A stretch of DNA of 64,000 nucleotides, from NCBI GenBank assembly GCA_963931055.1, contig OZ006987.1, positions 2,170,001 to 2,234,000 on the forward strand. The letters run 5' to 3'. Of the stretch, positions 50,472-60,369 are shown in pieces (position 1 is the first letter of the stretch; each line of letters opens with the position of its first letter). Source of the DNA: Coprenecus sp949297365. Its GTDB lineage: Bacteria > Bacteroidota > Bacteroidia > Bacteroidales > UBA932. A program made the position numbers and the translations under genes. The notes beneath the pieces were generated by a model. It did no database searches. It worked only from the letters and a program-made list of their open reading frames with translations, and was not told the origin of the DNA.

Positions 50472-51746
50472 ATGACGGAACAACGGAGTCAGGACGCGCA
50501 CAATGCGCCCAAGAACAAAAACAAGGCCAGAAAAGAGGGATTGGTGGGTTTTGATATCCAGGAAGTGAAAAGACTGTCTGAAAGCGATGACCCCAATGCC
50601 GAGGCATACGGCTTCCTGTATCAGGCAGTGAGCACGTCTCCGGGTACCAAGAGTGATATTGATGATGTCTATCCTGAGTCGGCGGAGGAGATGGCCCGGA
50701 TGCGCGAGCTGGTGGACAAGGCTGACAAGGCCATCATAGATGAGAGTGATACCTATATAAAGTGTTGCCTGATTGATCTTGAAGATATACTTGACTGGTC
50801 AGGCCGCAGGCACTGGACTATCATGTGGCCGGTTATCATAGGTGTGATTCTGACGGTGATCTTCCTTTCCTGGAGGGTGGACAAGAAGCAGGAAGATGTG
50901 GAAGACAGGCAGGCCGTGGTCGCAGCGGTAGAAAACTGGGAAGAAGCTGATACCGTACTTGTCTGGGAAAGTACACCGGATCAGGGAGATGCCGGATTTG
51001 AACTTGCAAAGTACGGGCATCAGGGTCCGGTGATGTACAAGTACCTGACACTCTGTGATAAGAAAATATCCTATACAAGATATATGAAGTCCTCCGAGGA
51101 GTATGCCGCAAAAGCTGATACGGCCCGGTCAAAGGAGACACGCAGGAGCTTGGAGAAGCAGTCTAAGGAGTATGCCTCTACGGCTGAAGATTACCGAAAG
51201 GAATTCGATAAGATCAACGCCATGGGTTTCAAGAAAATTCAGAAAATGGCTCTGGACGAGTACGGTTCATGGCTGAAGAGCTCCAAGGCAGATAAACGGG
51301 CTGTGAGGGCCTGGAATATCTTCTTCATCCTGCTTATACCTGTCTATATATTCTCTCAACGTCCTTATGGATATACGATTACCAGGACCAGGGCGGAGTC
51401 AAGCACACTCAAGGGTATAAGCAGGTGGACTTATGCGCTCTCGGCAATGTTGGCCGGAAGTGCCCTTTCCATTAAGTATATTGATACGATTAGAAAGTAC
51501 GGGGACGGCAGAGTGGAGAGGACATCAGATGCCGGAACCAACGCTCCTGTAATAGCAATGAAAGTCGCTCTTTATATAGCCGCATTTGCTCTGGTCTGCA
51601 TAGTGTCCTGCCTGCTAATGCTTTATATGACCATACAGGGTCTCAGACGCAATTACAATTGGGCTCCGCTGCTCAGTAAGGTACGCGGTACAGTATCGTC
51701 TGGGATTGACAAGATGAAAACAAACAGCAATAACAATAACGTATAG
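50472..51746 (+). CDS. Membrane protein of unknown function
   Basis: A 424-residue protein: a charged cytoplasmic N-terminus (~1-115), one membrane segment (HWTIMWPVIIGVILTVIFLS, ~118), a long charged helical region rich in Lys, Glu and Tyr (~140-275), and three more membrane segments toward the C-terminus (~283, ~325, ~365). No family recognised. Stands alone with its own promoter and terminator. Confidence 0.75.
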   Translation: MTEQRSQDAHNAPKNKNKARKEGLVGFDIQEVKRLSESDDPNAEAYGFLYQAVSTSPGTKSDIDDVYPESAEEMARMRELVDKADKAIIDESDTYIKCCLIDLEDILDWSGRRHWTIMWPVIIGVILTVIFLSWRVDKKQEDVEDRQAVVAAVENWEEADTVLVWESTPDQGDAGFELAKYGHQGPVMYKYLTLCDKKISYTRYMKSSEEYAAKADTARSKETRRSLEKQSKEYASTAEDYRKEFDKINAMGFKKIQKMALDEYGSWLKSSKADKRAVRAWNIFFILLIPVYIFSQRPYGYTITRTRAESSTLKGISRWTYALSAMLAGSALSIKYIDTIRKYGDGRVERTSDAGTNAPVIAMKVALYIAAFALVCIVSCLLMLYMTIQGLRRNYNWAPLLSKVRGTVSSGIDKMKTNSNNNNV

Positions 51747-51791
51747 AACCCGGCTGCGAATCCTGGAATGTAAAACTATGAAAACTTCACG

Positions 51792-51826
51792 AAAAGGCCG
51801 TGCCCATTACCGGGTGCGGCCTTTTT
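51792..51826 (+). terminator. Terminator after the membrane protein gene
   Basis: Stem AAAAGGCCGTGCCC / GGGTGCGGCCTTTTT with a short loop and T-run. Confidence 0.88.
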
Positions 51827-51888
51827 CAACAATATCCGGCCAATAGGGCATCCCTGTTTTGCTCTGTATTTTGACCGTCTTCAGGCAT

Positions 51889-51921
51889 AAAAAAAGAGAG
51901 CCACTTTTCGGTAACTCTCTG
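51889..51921 (-). terminator. Terminator of tRNA-Phe
   Basis: On the minus strand AGAGAG…CC / GG…CTCTCT followed by a run of seven T, 10 nt after the tRNA. Confidence 0.75.
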
Positions 51922-51930
51922 GCTTTCAAG

Positions 51931-52003
51931 TGGTGCCACCGGGAATCGAACCAGGGACACAAGGATTTTCAGTCCTTTGCTCTACCAACTGAGCTATGGC
52001 ACC
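51931..52003 (-). tRNA. tRNA-Phe (GAA)
   Basis: A 73-nt cloverleaf: acceptor GGTGCCA… pairs with …TGGCACC plus discriminator A, D-arm AGCTCAGTTGGTAGAGC, anticodon loop CTGAAAA with anticodon GAA, T-arm with GGTTCGATTCC. The CCA end is not encoded. Confidence 0.97.
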
Positions 52004-52162
52004 GTGTTTGGTTTGGGAGTGCAAAAGTAAGAGTTATTTTGGATTTTGCAAAATTTTCTTCAAAAATCGGGGAAAATCGCAGAAATGCTTACCTTAGCGG
52101 CTGCCCGGCAGGGTGAGGTGTCCGTCCGAAGCACGGGCTTGAGATGACAAATTATACGAGAG

Positions 52163-54178
52163 ATGAAGTACGTGGATGTGATCATACCGTTGAAGTTCAG
52201 GGATTCCGTGACCTATTCGTTGCCGGAGTCCCTGGAGGGGAGCATTGTGCCCGGAAGCATCGTGAAGGTGACGGTCGTGGGGCGGTCGTATACGGCGGTG
52301 GTGCTGAGGGTAAAGGATGTGCCTGGCTTCGACCCGTCAAAGATTATCCCGCTCAGAGAAGTGGTCAATTTCCCGCCGGTAACGCAGGCCAACATGGATT
52401 TTCTGCGGCAGGTGGCCTCTTATTATATGTGCTCGCTCGGAGAAGCGTTCAGGTTTGCGGCTCCGTCTACGGTCAAGGCACTTAAGCGCGACAGGGCAAA
52501 GGGGGCGGATGCTGAGGAAGCAGCCGGGAACGGCAGTGGCGGACAGGAACCGGCCGGGGCGGCTTTGCCGGTGCTGTCCGATGAACAGGCTAAGGCAGCG
52601 GACAGTATCAGGAATCTGTTCTCGTCCGGGAAAAATGTCCTGCTGCACGGCGTCACCGGCTCCGGCAAGACCGAGATATACGTCACTTTGGCGGATGAAT
52701 GTCTCCGAAAAGGGCGGAGTGTCCTGTATCTTGTTCCGGAGGTCGCCCTCAGCCGTCAGATACAGAAGCGGCTCGAGGATCATTTTCCGGGCAGGTTGCT
52801 GGTATATCATTCCCGGCAGACCGCTGCGCACAAGAGGGAAGTATATGAGAGGGTTGCCTCATGTTCAGAATGTTCTGGGCCTTATGTCATTCTCGGATTG
52901 CGTTCGGCTCTTTTTCTGCCTTACCGCAATCTCGGTCTGATAATAGTGGACGAGGAACATGACACGTCCTACAAGCAGACCGACCAGGCTCCACGCTATC
53001 ACGGCCGCGATACCGCCCTGATGCTGGGCCGGACTATGCGCTGTCCTGTGCTGCTGGGCTCGGCGACACCGTCGTTTGAGAGCCTTTTCAATGTGCAGGT
53101 GGGCAGACTGGGACTTGTCTCCTTGACGCACAGGTATTTCGGTGGCGAGGACAGTTCCGTGGTGCTGGTGGACATGAGAAAGGAAAGACGAAAGAATGCG
53201 GTGAAGGGCCCGTTTTCCCTGATTTTGCTAAAGGCTATAGCCGCGCGTTTGGAAAGACACGAGCAGGTCTTGATTTTCCGTTCACGAAGGGCGTATGCCT
53301 CCGCGGTCGAATGCGGTGAGTGCGGGGCGGTGCTCAGATGTCCGCGGTGCAATATCCCGCTCAGTTACCACAAGTTCAATCACAGCCTGTCGTGCCATTA
53401 CTGCGGTTACACCGCGTCATTTCCTGCTGTTTGTCCCGAATGCGGCGAGGATTCGCTACGACTGTTGGGAGACGGTACCGAGAAGATAGAGGAGACCCTG
53501 CATGAACTGTTTCCGGAAGCCAGGATAGGACGTTTTGATGCGGATACTGTCAGGGATAAACGTGAGGAAGCCAGGATTCTGAAGCAGTTCGCCGAGGGGG
53601 AAATAGATATGCTTGTGGGTACGCAGATGATAACCAAGGGATTCGATTTCAGCAGACTGACTCTGACGGCTGTGCTGAAGGCTGAGGCGGTGACATCCGT
53701 ATTTGACTTCAGGGCGGACGAGCGGGCGCTCCAGCTGCTGCGTCAGCTTATGGGGCGGGCCGGACGTCGGAGTTCCTCAGGGGAGATGATAGTGCAGACT
53801 TTCAGAGCTGAGCATCCGGTGTTCAACATGCTGCTTCATCCCGGCGGAGAGGATATCCGCGGGCTGATGGAGGAGCGCCGGGAATTCGGCTATCCTCCGT
53901 TTACGAGGATCATACGGATATCGGTAAAATCAAAGGAAAAGGAACGGTCGGAATGCCTGGCCAGGGATGTGTCCGCGATACTGAATCGTTCAGGTTTTCA
54001 GGACGTGAGCGGTCCTGCTGCGCCTCCTCAGAACAGGACTGCTGGAGAATATATTCTGCAACTGCTGGTAAAGATTGACCGCTCCCACAGCTGGGAGCAG
54101 GCAAAGAACCGGCTGTACAGAGAGCTCCGCCGGATTCCGTCCACAGAGCTGACTATAGATGTGGATCCGGTTAATTGA
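52163..54178 (+). CDS. priA: Primosomal helicase PriA
   Basis: A 671-residue PriA, a DNA helicase that restarts stalled replication forks. An N-terminal 3'-end-binding domain (~1-100) is followed by Walker A GVTGSGKTEIY (~168), the DEEH box VDEEHD (~260), and eight zinc-binding cysteines (CGECGAVLRCPRC ~385, CHYCGYTASFPAVCPECG ~411). Helicase motifs V and VI follow (QMITKGFDF; LMGRAGRRSS). The gene stands alone, 160 bp after tRNA-Phe. Confidence 0.94.
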   Translation: MKYVDVIIPLKFRDSVTYSLPESLEGSIVPGSIVKVTVVGRSYTAVVLRVKDVPGFDPSKIIPLREVVNFPPVTQANMDFLRQVASYYMCSLGEAFRFAAPSTVKALKRDRAKGADAEEAAGNGSGGQEPAGAALPVLSDEQAKAADSIRNLFSSGKNVLLHGVTGSGKTEIYVTLADECLRKGRSVLYLVPEVALSRQIQKRLEDHFPGRLLVYHSRQTAAHKREVYERVASCSECSGPYVILGLRSALFLPYRNLGLIIVDEEHDTSYKQTDQAPRYHGRDTALMLGRTMRCPVLLGSATPSFESLFNVQVGRLGLVSLTHRYFGGEDSSVVLVDMRKERRKNAVKGPFSLILLKAIAARLERHEQVLIFRSRRAYASAVECGECGAVLRCPRCNIPLSYHKFNHSLSCHYCGYTASFPAVCPECGEDSLRLLGDGTEKIEETLHELFPEARIGRFDADTVRDKREEARILKQFAEGEIDMLVGTQMITKGFDFSRLTLTAVLKAEAVTSVFDFRADERALQLLRQLMGRAGRRSSSGEMIVQTFRAEHPVFNMLLHPGGEDIRGLMEERREFGYPPFTRIIRISVKSKEKERSECLARDVSAILNRSGFQDVSGPAAPPQNRTAGEYILQLLVKIDRSHSWEQAKNRLYRELRRIPSTELTIDVDPVN

Positions 54179-54182
54179 AATT

Positions 54183-54219
54183 AAAAGGCCCCTGGCGCCG
54201 TTTGGCACCGGAGGCCTTT
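54183..54219. terminator. Bidirectional terminator between priA and tRNA-Lys
   Basis: Arms AAAGGCC…GG.GCC and GGC.CC…GGCCTTT with A- and T-runs at both sides. Confidence 0.85.
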
Positions 54220-54222
54220 CAG

Positions 54223-54295
54223 TGATCTGCTTGGGGCTCGAACCCAAGACCCCAACATTAAAAGTGTTGTGCTCTACCAACTGAGCTAGCAGATC
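54223..54295 (-). tRNA. tRNA-Lys (TTT)
   Basis: A 73-nt cloverleaf: acceptor GATCTGC / GCAGATC plus discriminator A, D-arm AGCTCAGTTGGTAGAGC, anticodon loop CTTTTAA with anticodon TTT, T-arm with GGGTTCGAGCCC. CCA not encoded. Confidence 0.97.
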
Positions 54296-54352
54296 AGAAA
54301 TTGGACGGCAAAAGTAAGTAAAAAGATTTAATAGTCAAAATATTTTTACGGC

Positions 54353-55243
54353 ATGGATGAATTTAGTACTGAGGTGATGGCGTTCATGCGGGAATGCACA
54401 GGCAAGGAACCGCAGTGGAGATGCGTGTCCGGTGCAGGCGTATGTGTGGATGCGGAAGAAAGGCTGGCGGCTGTCATCGTTCCGCTGGACTTTTTCCGCA
54501 GTGGAGGTACGGCAGAGCGTTTGGTCTCAGTGGAGGCGGCAATATCCGAATTGACGGCTGCGGACAGGATGTTCCTGTATGAGGACCGTTGGAGGAACAG
54601 CGGTACGGCTGTAAGGGCCATGATGAGGGTGAGGATGGGGCAGGGGCTCAGGGTGTTTGCCCGCAACTGCGATGTACGGCCCATAGCGCCTGAGACTGCT
54701 GCGGCCTTCCTTCAGCGCAATCATGTCTATGGCTCGGCGCGGGCCCGGTACCGGCTGGGGCTTTTCCGTATAAGGTCTACGGGAAATGCTGAGGCGGGGA
54801 TGGATCAGACTCCGGGGATGGTGGCAGTGGCTACTTTCTCGGACGGCAGACGGAGGGAGGACGGTACGGTCTCGTATGAATGGGTGCGGTATGCCTCGGT
54901 TCAGGGTGTCAGGGTGGTCGGAGGGATGGGCCGGCTGCTGGACGCCTTTGTCGCAACAGTAGGAGACGGCACTCCGGTGGACGTGATGACATACGCTGAT
55001 CTGGAGTGGTACGACGGCCGTTCGTACCGGAGGCTGGGCTTTAAGCCGTGCGGAGACCGGGCGCCGGTGTGGTTCCTGTGCCGTCCGGGATGTCCAGGGA
55101 GACAGATATGCCGCTCAGGAGCGGCACTGGATGAGGACGACGGGGTCAGGATATGCAACCTGGGCAGCCGGAAGTACGTCCTCCGTAAGCGGCAGTGTCT
55201 CAATGCTCGCGGAGCCTGTCGACAGGAGAAGCAATCGTGCTGA
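54353..55243 (+). CDS. Protein with phage-type Hef/acyltransferase-like domain
   Basis: A 296-residue protein. Residues ~105-240 follow a pattern I know from C-terminal domains of phage homing-endonuclease-like (Hef-like) proteins: FLQRNHVYGSARARYRLGLF, then MVAVATFSDGR, an EWVRYAS segment, VVGGMGRLLDAF and YADLEWYDGRSYRRLGFKP. The fold resembles GNAT acyltransferases. No HNH or GIY-YIG nuclease motif is visible, and the N-terminal ~100 residues are unrecognised. The C-terminus has several cysteines (CRPGCPGRQIC). Function unknown; the domain is widespread in phages but this copy sits among core genes. Confidence 0.6.
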   Translation: MDEFSTEVMAFMRECTGKEPQWRCVSGAGVCVDAEERLAAVIVPLDFFRSGGTAERLVSVEAAISELTAADRMFLYEDRWRNSGTAVRAMMRVRMGQGLRVFARNCDVRPIAPETAAAFLQRNHVYGSARARYRLGLFRIRSTGNAEAGMDQTPGMVAVATFSDGRRREDGTVSYEWVRYASVQGVRVVGGMGRLLDAFVATVGDGTPVDVMTYADLEWYDGRSYRRLGFKPCGDRAPVWFLCRPGCPGRQICRSGAALDEDDGVRICNLGSRKYVLRKRQCLNARGACRQEKQSC

Positions 55244-55251
55244 CAGCCCCA

Positions 55252-57744
55252 TTAAGAGACACCGTCGTCCTGATAAATTCTGACAGTCGGTTTCGCGGCA
55301 GGGACAGAGACTGACAGTGAGTCTCCGCTGCTGTCAACGTCCACTTTTATCCTGTCGCCTTTCTTGATGCCGGACAGTATCGTCTCGGCCAAGGGATCCT
55401 CAAGGTATTTCCTCAGGGCTCTTTTGAGCGGCCGGGCTCCGTAAGCCGGGTCATAGCCTTTGTCGCACAGGAACTCCTTGGCCATGCGTGTCAGGCTTAT
55501 GCTGTATCCGGCTTCTGATACCTTCCTGTACAGTCCGGCCAGCTCCAGTTTCAGGATTGCGGCCATGTCGCTGCGGGACAGACTGTTGAAGTATACGGTC
55601 TCGTCCAGCCTGTTGAGGAACTCCGGTGTGAAGGTTCTTCCCAGAGCCTTGTCAATCAGAGTCTTGTGCAGCCGCTCGGGGTCGTCACCGCTGCCGCTGT
55701 ATCCGATGCCACGGCCGAAATCCTTTATATCGCGGCTGCCTATGTTGGAAGTCAGTATGATGACCGTGTTGCGGAAGTCCACCAGGTGTCCGTTGCTGTC
55801 GGTGAGCCGTCCCTCGTCCAGTATCTGGAGCAGGATGTTGAAGATGTCGGGGTGGGCTTTCTCGATCTCGTCCAGCAGCACTACCGAGTATGGTTTCTGC
55901 CGCACTCTCTCGCTCAGCTGTCCCCCGTCGTCGTACCCGACGTATCCCGGAGGAGCCCCGAGAAGCCGGCTGACGGATATCTTTTCCATATATTCGCTCA
56001 TGTCCAGGCGGATAATGGCGTCCCGGCTGTCGAAAAGCCGCTCGGCAAGCGTCTTGGCCAGATGGGTCTTGCCGACCCCGGTCGGTCCCAGGAAGAGGAA
56101 TGAACCGATGGGTCTGTCGGGGTCTTTCAGCCCCGCGCTGTTGCGCTGGATGGCTTTGACGACCAGCTCTACTGCCTTTTCCTGGCCTATGACGCTTCTG
56201 AGCAGGGCCGGCCGGAGTCCGTGGAGTCTGGATACGCCTGATAAGGACATCTTATTAATAGGTATCCCGGTCATATTGGAGACAGTCCTCAGGATGTCGG
56301 ATTCTTTGACGGATACAGGACTCTTGGAATGATTCCTGACAGCGTTGTCCGTGATGCGGTCCATCTCGCTCTCGTGTTCCTGCTCCATTCTCAGAAGCTT
56401 CACTCCCATGTCGAAATCACTGCTCCTGAGACAGTCTCTTTTCATGTCACGTATGTCCTTAAGGCTGTCTCCTATAGCTCTCAGTTTCGCCGGTGGCATG
56501 CTGTGCCCCAGGTAGGCTGCCGCTCCTGCCTCGTCCATTACATCGATGGCCTTGTCCGGCTGGTTTCTGTCCGTGATGTATCTTCCGGACAGAGTGATGC
56601 AGGCCCTGACAGCCTCGGGAGTGTAGATTACGTTGTGATATTGCTCGTAATGTGTTTTCAGGCTATTGAGTATCTGCAGCGTTATGCTCTCCGACGGTTG
56701 CTCCACGGATATTTTCTGAAATCTTCTGGCCAGTGCTCCGTCTTTCTCGATGATCTTGCGGTACTCGTCCGAGGTTGTGGTTCCGATGCACTGGAACTCT
56801 CCTCTGGAAAGGGCCGGCTTCATGATCGCCGCCGCGTCCATAGTGCCCCCTCCGCCTCCTGCGCCCACGATATTGTGGATCTCGTCGATGAACAGGATGA
56901 TGTCCGGGTTGTTGCGTGCGGAGTCCAGAATCCTCTTCAGTCTTTCCTCAAAGTCCCCGCGGAATTTAGTGCCGGCGACTATGGCGCCCATATCCAGGGA
57001 GATTATCCTTTTGTGCAGCATACATACCGGGACATTTCTGTCGGCGATGCGCATGGAGATGCCCTCGGCTATCGCGGTCTTGCCGACACCCGGCTCTCCG
57101 ACTATCAGTGGGTTGTTTTTCTTTCTTCTGCAGAGTACGCTTATGGCCCTGTCTATCTCTCTGTCCCTTCCGATGACAGGATCCAGCAGCCCATCCTCCG
57201 CCGCAGTTGTCAGGTCGTATCCGAACCGGTCCAGGATATCTCTTTCGGGCTCCGGTAACCCGTCTTCCAGATCGTCGGCCTCGATGTCACCGTATCCGCT
57301 CTCCCCGGCTTCCGGCGCATCTTTGGCGTATCGGCTCATCCGGCTGAAATCAAGTCCCAGATCGTGCGCTATGCGGGAGAATAAGGATGTGCCTTCCTTG
57401 AGAATAACACTTAAAAACACCATGGTGTCAGGAATGTGCCCGGCCTCTGGCATCCTGATTATGGACGCGGCAGTGTCGGCGACATGCCGGAGCTCGGGGC
57501 TGACGCTTACATCTTCGGATACATTGTAGGGAATGGAGTATCCTTTGTCCAGACGGTCCAGAAGCATGGCCTTGATGCGTTGAAGGGACAGTCCGTTCTC
57601 TTCCAGGAAGCGGCAAGCCTCATTGTCCTCCTGCCGTATCATCCCGAGTATGAAGTGCTCTACGGTGATGGTTGTCCAGCCTGTCTTTACGGCTTCTTCG
57701 CCGGCATACCTGAAGATGGCGTTTACTTTCTCGACCTCGTTCAT
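55252..57744 (-). CDS. clpC: ClpC/ClpA-type AAA+ unfoldase
   Basis: An 830-residue Hsp100 ATPase. Clp N-domain (~1-145), AAA1 with Walker A GEPGVGKT (~216), a short middle region (~415-470), AAA2 with GPTGVGKT (~553), and the D2-small domain with FNRLDETVYF-like sequence. It most resembles ClpC. It lacks a UVR motif, and a ClpP-docking (IGF/LGF) loop is not clearly identifiable, so pairing with ClpP is uncertain. Divergent from gyrA. Confidence 0.88.
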   Translation of the reverse strand: MNEVEKVNAIFRYAGEEAVKTGWTTITVEHFILGMIRQEDNEACRFLEENGLSLQRIKAMLLDRLDKGYSIPYNVSEDVSVSPELRHVADTAASIIRMPEAGHIPDTMVFLSVILKEGTSLFSRIAHDLGLDFSRMSRYAKDAPEAGESGYGDIEADDLEDGLPEPERDILDRFGYDLTTAAEDGLLDPVIGRDREIDRAISVLCRRKKNNPLIVGEPGVGKTAIAEGISMRIADRNVPVCMLHKRIISLDMGAIVAGTKFRGDFEERLKRILDSARNNPDIILFIDEIHNIVGAGGGGGTMDAAAIMKPALSRGEFQCIGTTTSDEYRKIIEKDGALARRFQKISVEQPSESITLQILNSLKTHYEQYHNVIYTPEAVRACITLSGRYITDRNQPDKAIDVMDEAGAAAYLGHSMPPAKLRAIGDSLKDIRDMKRDCLRSSDFDMGVKLLRMEQEHESEMDRITDNAVRNHSKSPVSVKESDILRTVSNMTGIPINKMSLSGVSRLHGLRPALLRSVIGQEKAVELVVKAIQRNSAGLKDPDRPIGSFLFLGPTGVGKTHLAKTLAERLFDSRDAIIRLDMSEYMEKISVSRLLGAPPGYVGYDDGGQLSERVRQKPYSVVLLDEIEKAHPDIFNILLQILDEGRLTDSNGHLVDFRNTVIILTSNIGSRDIKDFGRGIGYSGSGDDPERLHKTLIDKALGRTFTPEFLNRLDETVYFNSLSRSDMAAILKLELAGLYRKVSEAGYSISLTRMAKEFLCDKGYDPAYGARPLKRALRKYLEDPLAETILSGIKKGDRIKVDVDSSGDSLSVSVPAAKPTVRIYQDDGVS

Positions 57745-57831
57745 GTGCTTTTAAATTTCAAGGCCCTAAAATAATCAATATTTGAAAAATATTTCGTATT
57801 TTAGCATTTTGTTTTGGAAATACATGATAAG

Positions 57832-60333
57832 ATGGAAAATGAAGAAATAAATCAGGGCAGGATAGTGCAGGTGGATATCGAGACGGAGATGAAGACAGCG
57901 TATATCGACTATTCGATGTCCGTTATCGTGGCGCGTGCCCTGCCTGATGTGCGGGACGGTCTCAAGCCGGTCCATAGGAGAGTATTGTATGGAATGAACG
58001 AACTTGGCCTGACATCCGGAGGCCAGCATAAGAAGTCGGCCCGTATAGTCGGTGAGGTACTGGGTAAATACCATCCTCATGGAGACTCGAGTGTCTATGA
58101 CGCTATGGTCCGGATGGCTCAGGACTGGAGCATGAGATATATGCTGGTGGACGGCCAGGGTAACTTCGGCTCGATAGACGGGGACTCGGCTGCGGCCATG
58201 CGTTATACGGAGGCACGTTTCCGCAGGCTGGCGGAGGAGTGCCTGGAGGATCTGGACAAGGATACGGTGGATTTCACGCCCAACTTTGACGAGACTCTGA
58301 AAGAGCCGGTGGTGCTGCCTTCCAAGGCTCCGCTGCTGCTGCTCAACGGCTCGTCCGGTATCGCTGTCGGAATGGCGACCAATATGGCTCCGCACAATCT
58401 GGGTGAGGTCGCCGATGCCATCTGCGCGTATATAGACAACAACGACATCACCGTTGACGAGCTGATGCATTATATAAAGGGTCCTGATTTCCCGACCGGA
58501 GGCATTATTCAGGGTATATCCGGCATAAGGGATGCCTTTGAGACCGGACGCGGGCGCATAGTGGTGCGCTCCAAGACGGAGATAGAGGTGCAGCCGTCAG
58601 GCCGCGAGGTGATCGTGGTGACCGAGATCCCCTATATGGTGAATAAGAGGGAGATGATAGAGAATATCGCCAGACTGGTGGAGGATAAGAAGATAGACGG
58701 TATCGCCTATATCAACGACGAGAGTGACCATAAGGGTATGCGCGTGGTCATCAAGCTTAAGATGGGCGCGGTGGCCAATGTGGTGCTGAATACTCTCTTC
58801 AAGCTCACCTCGCTTCAGTCCAGTTTCTCGGTAAACAATATCGCTCTTGTGGACGGACGTCCCAGACTGCTCAATCTCAAGCAGCTGATAAAGTATTTCG
58901 TACGTCACCGTCACAATGTGGTGGTGCGCAGGGCCCAGTTCAATCTGGCGGAGGCCCGCAAGCGCGAGCATATACTGGCCGGTCTGCTTAAGGCGATTGA
59001 TATCATAGACGAGGTGATAGCCCTGATACGTGCGTCCAGAAGCCGTCAGGATGCCCGTGACGGTCTGTGTGAGAAGTTCGGTTTCTCCGAGATACAGGCC
59101 GGAGCCATCGTCGAGATGAGACTCGGTCAGCTTACCGGCATGGACCGGGAAAAGCTCCGGGCTGATTATGACGCAGTGGTGGCCCTTATTCAGGAACTGA
59201 CGGCATTCCTGGCGGATGAGTCGCTCCAGTATGCGCTGATTAAGAAGGAGACTCAGGAACTCAAGGAGAAATACGGCGATCCGAGACGTACAGAGATAGT
59301 GCCTTCGGCCGATGAGTTCAATCCCGAGGACTTCTACGCCGATGAGGATGTGGTCATCACCATTTCCCATTCGGGCTACATAAAGAGGACTCCTCTGGCC
59401 GAGTACCGTCTGCAGAACCGCGGAGGTGTGGGCTCCAAGGGCAGCACTACCAAGGACGAGGATTTCATAGAGCATATCTATGTGGCCAATACCCACAGCA
59501 CCATGCTGTTCTTTACCGACAAGGGCAAGTGCTACTGGCTGAAGGTGTACGAGATACCTGAGGGAACCAAGACCTCGAAAGGCCGCGCTATACAGAATGT
59601 GATCAATATTGAGCCGGATGACCATGTCTGCGCTTACCTCAATGTCGGCAACCTGAATGATGAGGAGTATATCAACAGCCATTATATCGTGCTCGCTACC
59701 AAGCGCGGTACGATAAAGAAGACCCTGCTGGAGGCCTATTCCCGCCCCCGTCAGAAAGGAGTCAACGCTATTACCATAAAGGAAGGCGACGGATTGCTTG
59801 AGGCGGTGCTGACCGACGGAGACAATGATATCCTGCTGGCGGCCAGAAAGGGCAAGTGCGTGCGCTTCCATGAGTCTCAGGCCCGTTCCATCGGCCGTAC
59901 TGCAGCCGGTGTGCGCGGCATAAGCATCGAGGATGACGATGAGGTGATAGGTATGGTCTGCGCCAGGAATGTGAAGGAAGGGGAGACCGCTCTCGGTGAT
60001 ATACTGGTGGTCAGCGAGAACGGATTCGGCAAACGCTCTCCTCTGGAGGACTACAGGATTACCAGCCGTGGTGCCAAGGGAGTCAAGACCATCAACATCA
60101 CGGACAAGACAGGTGAGCTTATAGCCGTCAAGATGGTGTCTGATGACAATGACCTTATGATTATCAATAAGTCAGGTATTACTATCCGCGTTCCCGCATC
60201 CGACATAAGGGTGGCCGGTAGGGCTACTCAGGGGGTTAAGCTCATCAACCTCCGTGAGGGCGATACCATTGCTGCAGTCTGTGTCGTGAACAAGAGCGAG
60301 GAGAAGGTACAGGAGAATGGAGAAGAATTATAA
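57832..60333 (+). CDS. gyrA: DNA gyrase subunit A
   Basis: An 833-residue type IIA topoisomerase subunit. The catalytic tyrosine lies in AAMRYTEARFRR (~118), the quinolone region is intact around GDSSVYDAMVRMAQ (~84), and the C-terminal half is a series of beta-propeller repeats. A GyrA-box-like LQNRGGVGSKGS occurs at ~519. Start is ATG 57832 (MENEEINQGRIV); the ORF opens six codons earlier at a TTG, which I reject. Confidence 0.96.
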   Translation: MENEEINQGRIVQVDIETEMKTAYIDYSMSVIVARALPDVRDGLKPVHRRVLYGMNELGLTSGGQHKKSARIVGEVLGKYHPHGDSSVYDAMVRMAQDWSMRYMLVDGQGNFGSIDGDSAAAMRYTEARFRRLAEECLEDLDKDTVDFTPNFDETLKEPVVLPSKAPLLLLNGSSGIAVGMATNMAPHNLGEVADAICAYIDNNDITVDELMHYIKGPDFPTGGIIQGISGIRDAFETGRGRIVVRSKTEIEVQPSGREVIVVTEIPYMVNKREMIENIARLVEDKKIDGIAYINDESDHKGMRVVIKLKMGAVANVVLNTLFKLTSLQSSFSVNNIALVDGRPRLLNLKQLIKYFVRHRHNVVVRRAQFNLAEARKREHILAGLLKAIDIIDEVIALIRASRSRQDARDGLCEKFGFSEIQAGAIVEMRLGQLTGMDREKLRADYDAVVALIQELTAFLADESLQYALIKKETQELKEKYGDPRRTEIVPSADEFNPEDFYADEDVVITISHSGYIKRTPLAEYRLQNRGGVGSKGSTTKDEDFIEHIYVANTHSTMLFFTDKGKCYWLKVYEIPEGTKTSKGRAIQNVINIEPDDHVCAYLNVGNLNDEEYINSHYIVLATKRGTIKKTLLEAYSRPRQKGVNAITIKEGDGLLEAVLTDGDNDILLAARKGKCVRFHESQARSIGRTAAGVRGISIEDDDEVIGMVCARNVKEGETALGDILVVSENGFGKRSPLEDYRITSRGAKGVKTINITDKTGELIAVKMVSDDNDLMIINKSGITIRVPASDIRVAGRATQGVKLINLREGDTIAAVCVVNKSEEKVQENGEEL

Positions 60334-60369
60334 TCAACCAAACAAATAACTGCAATTTTTAACAGAATC

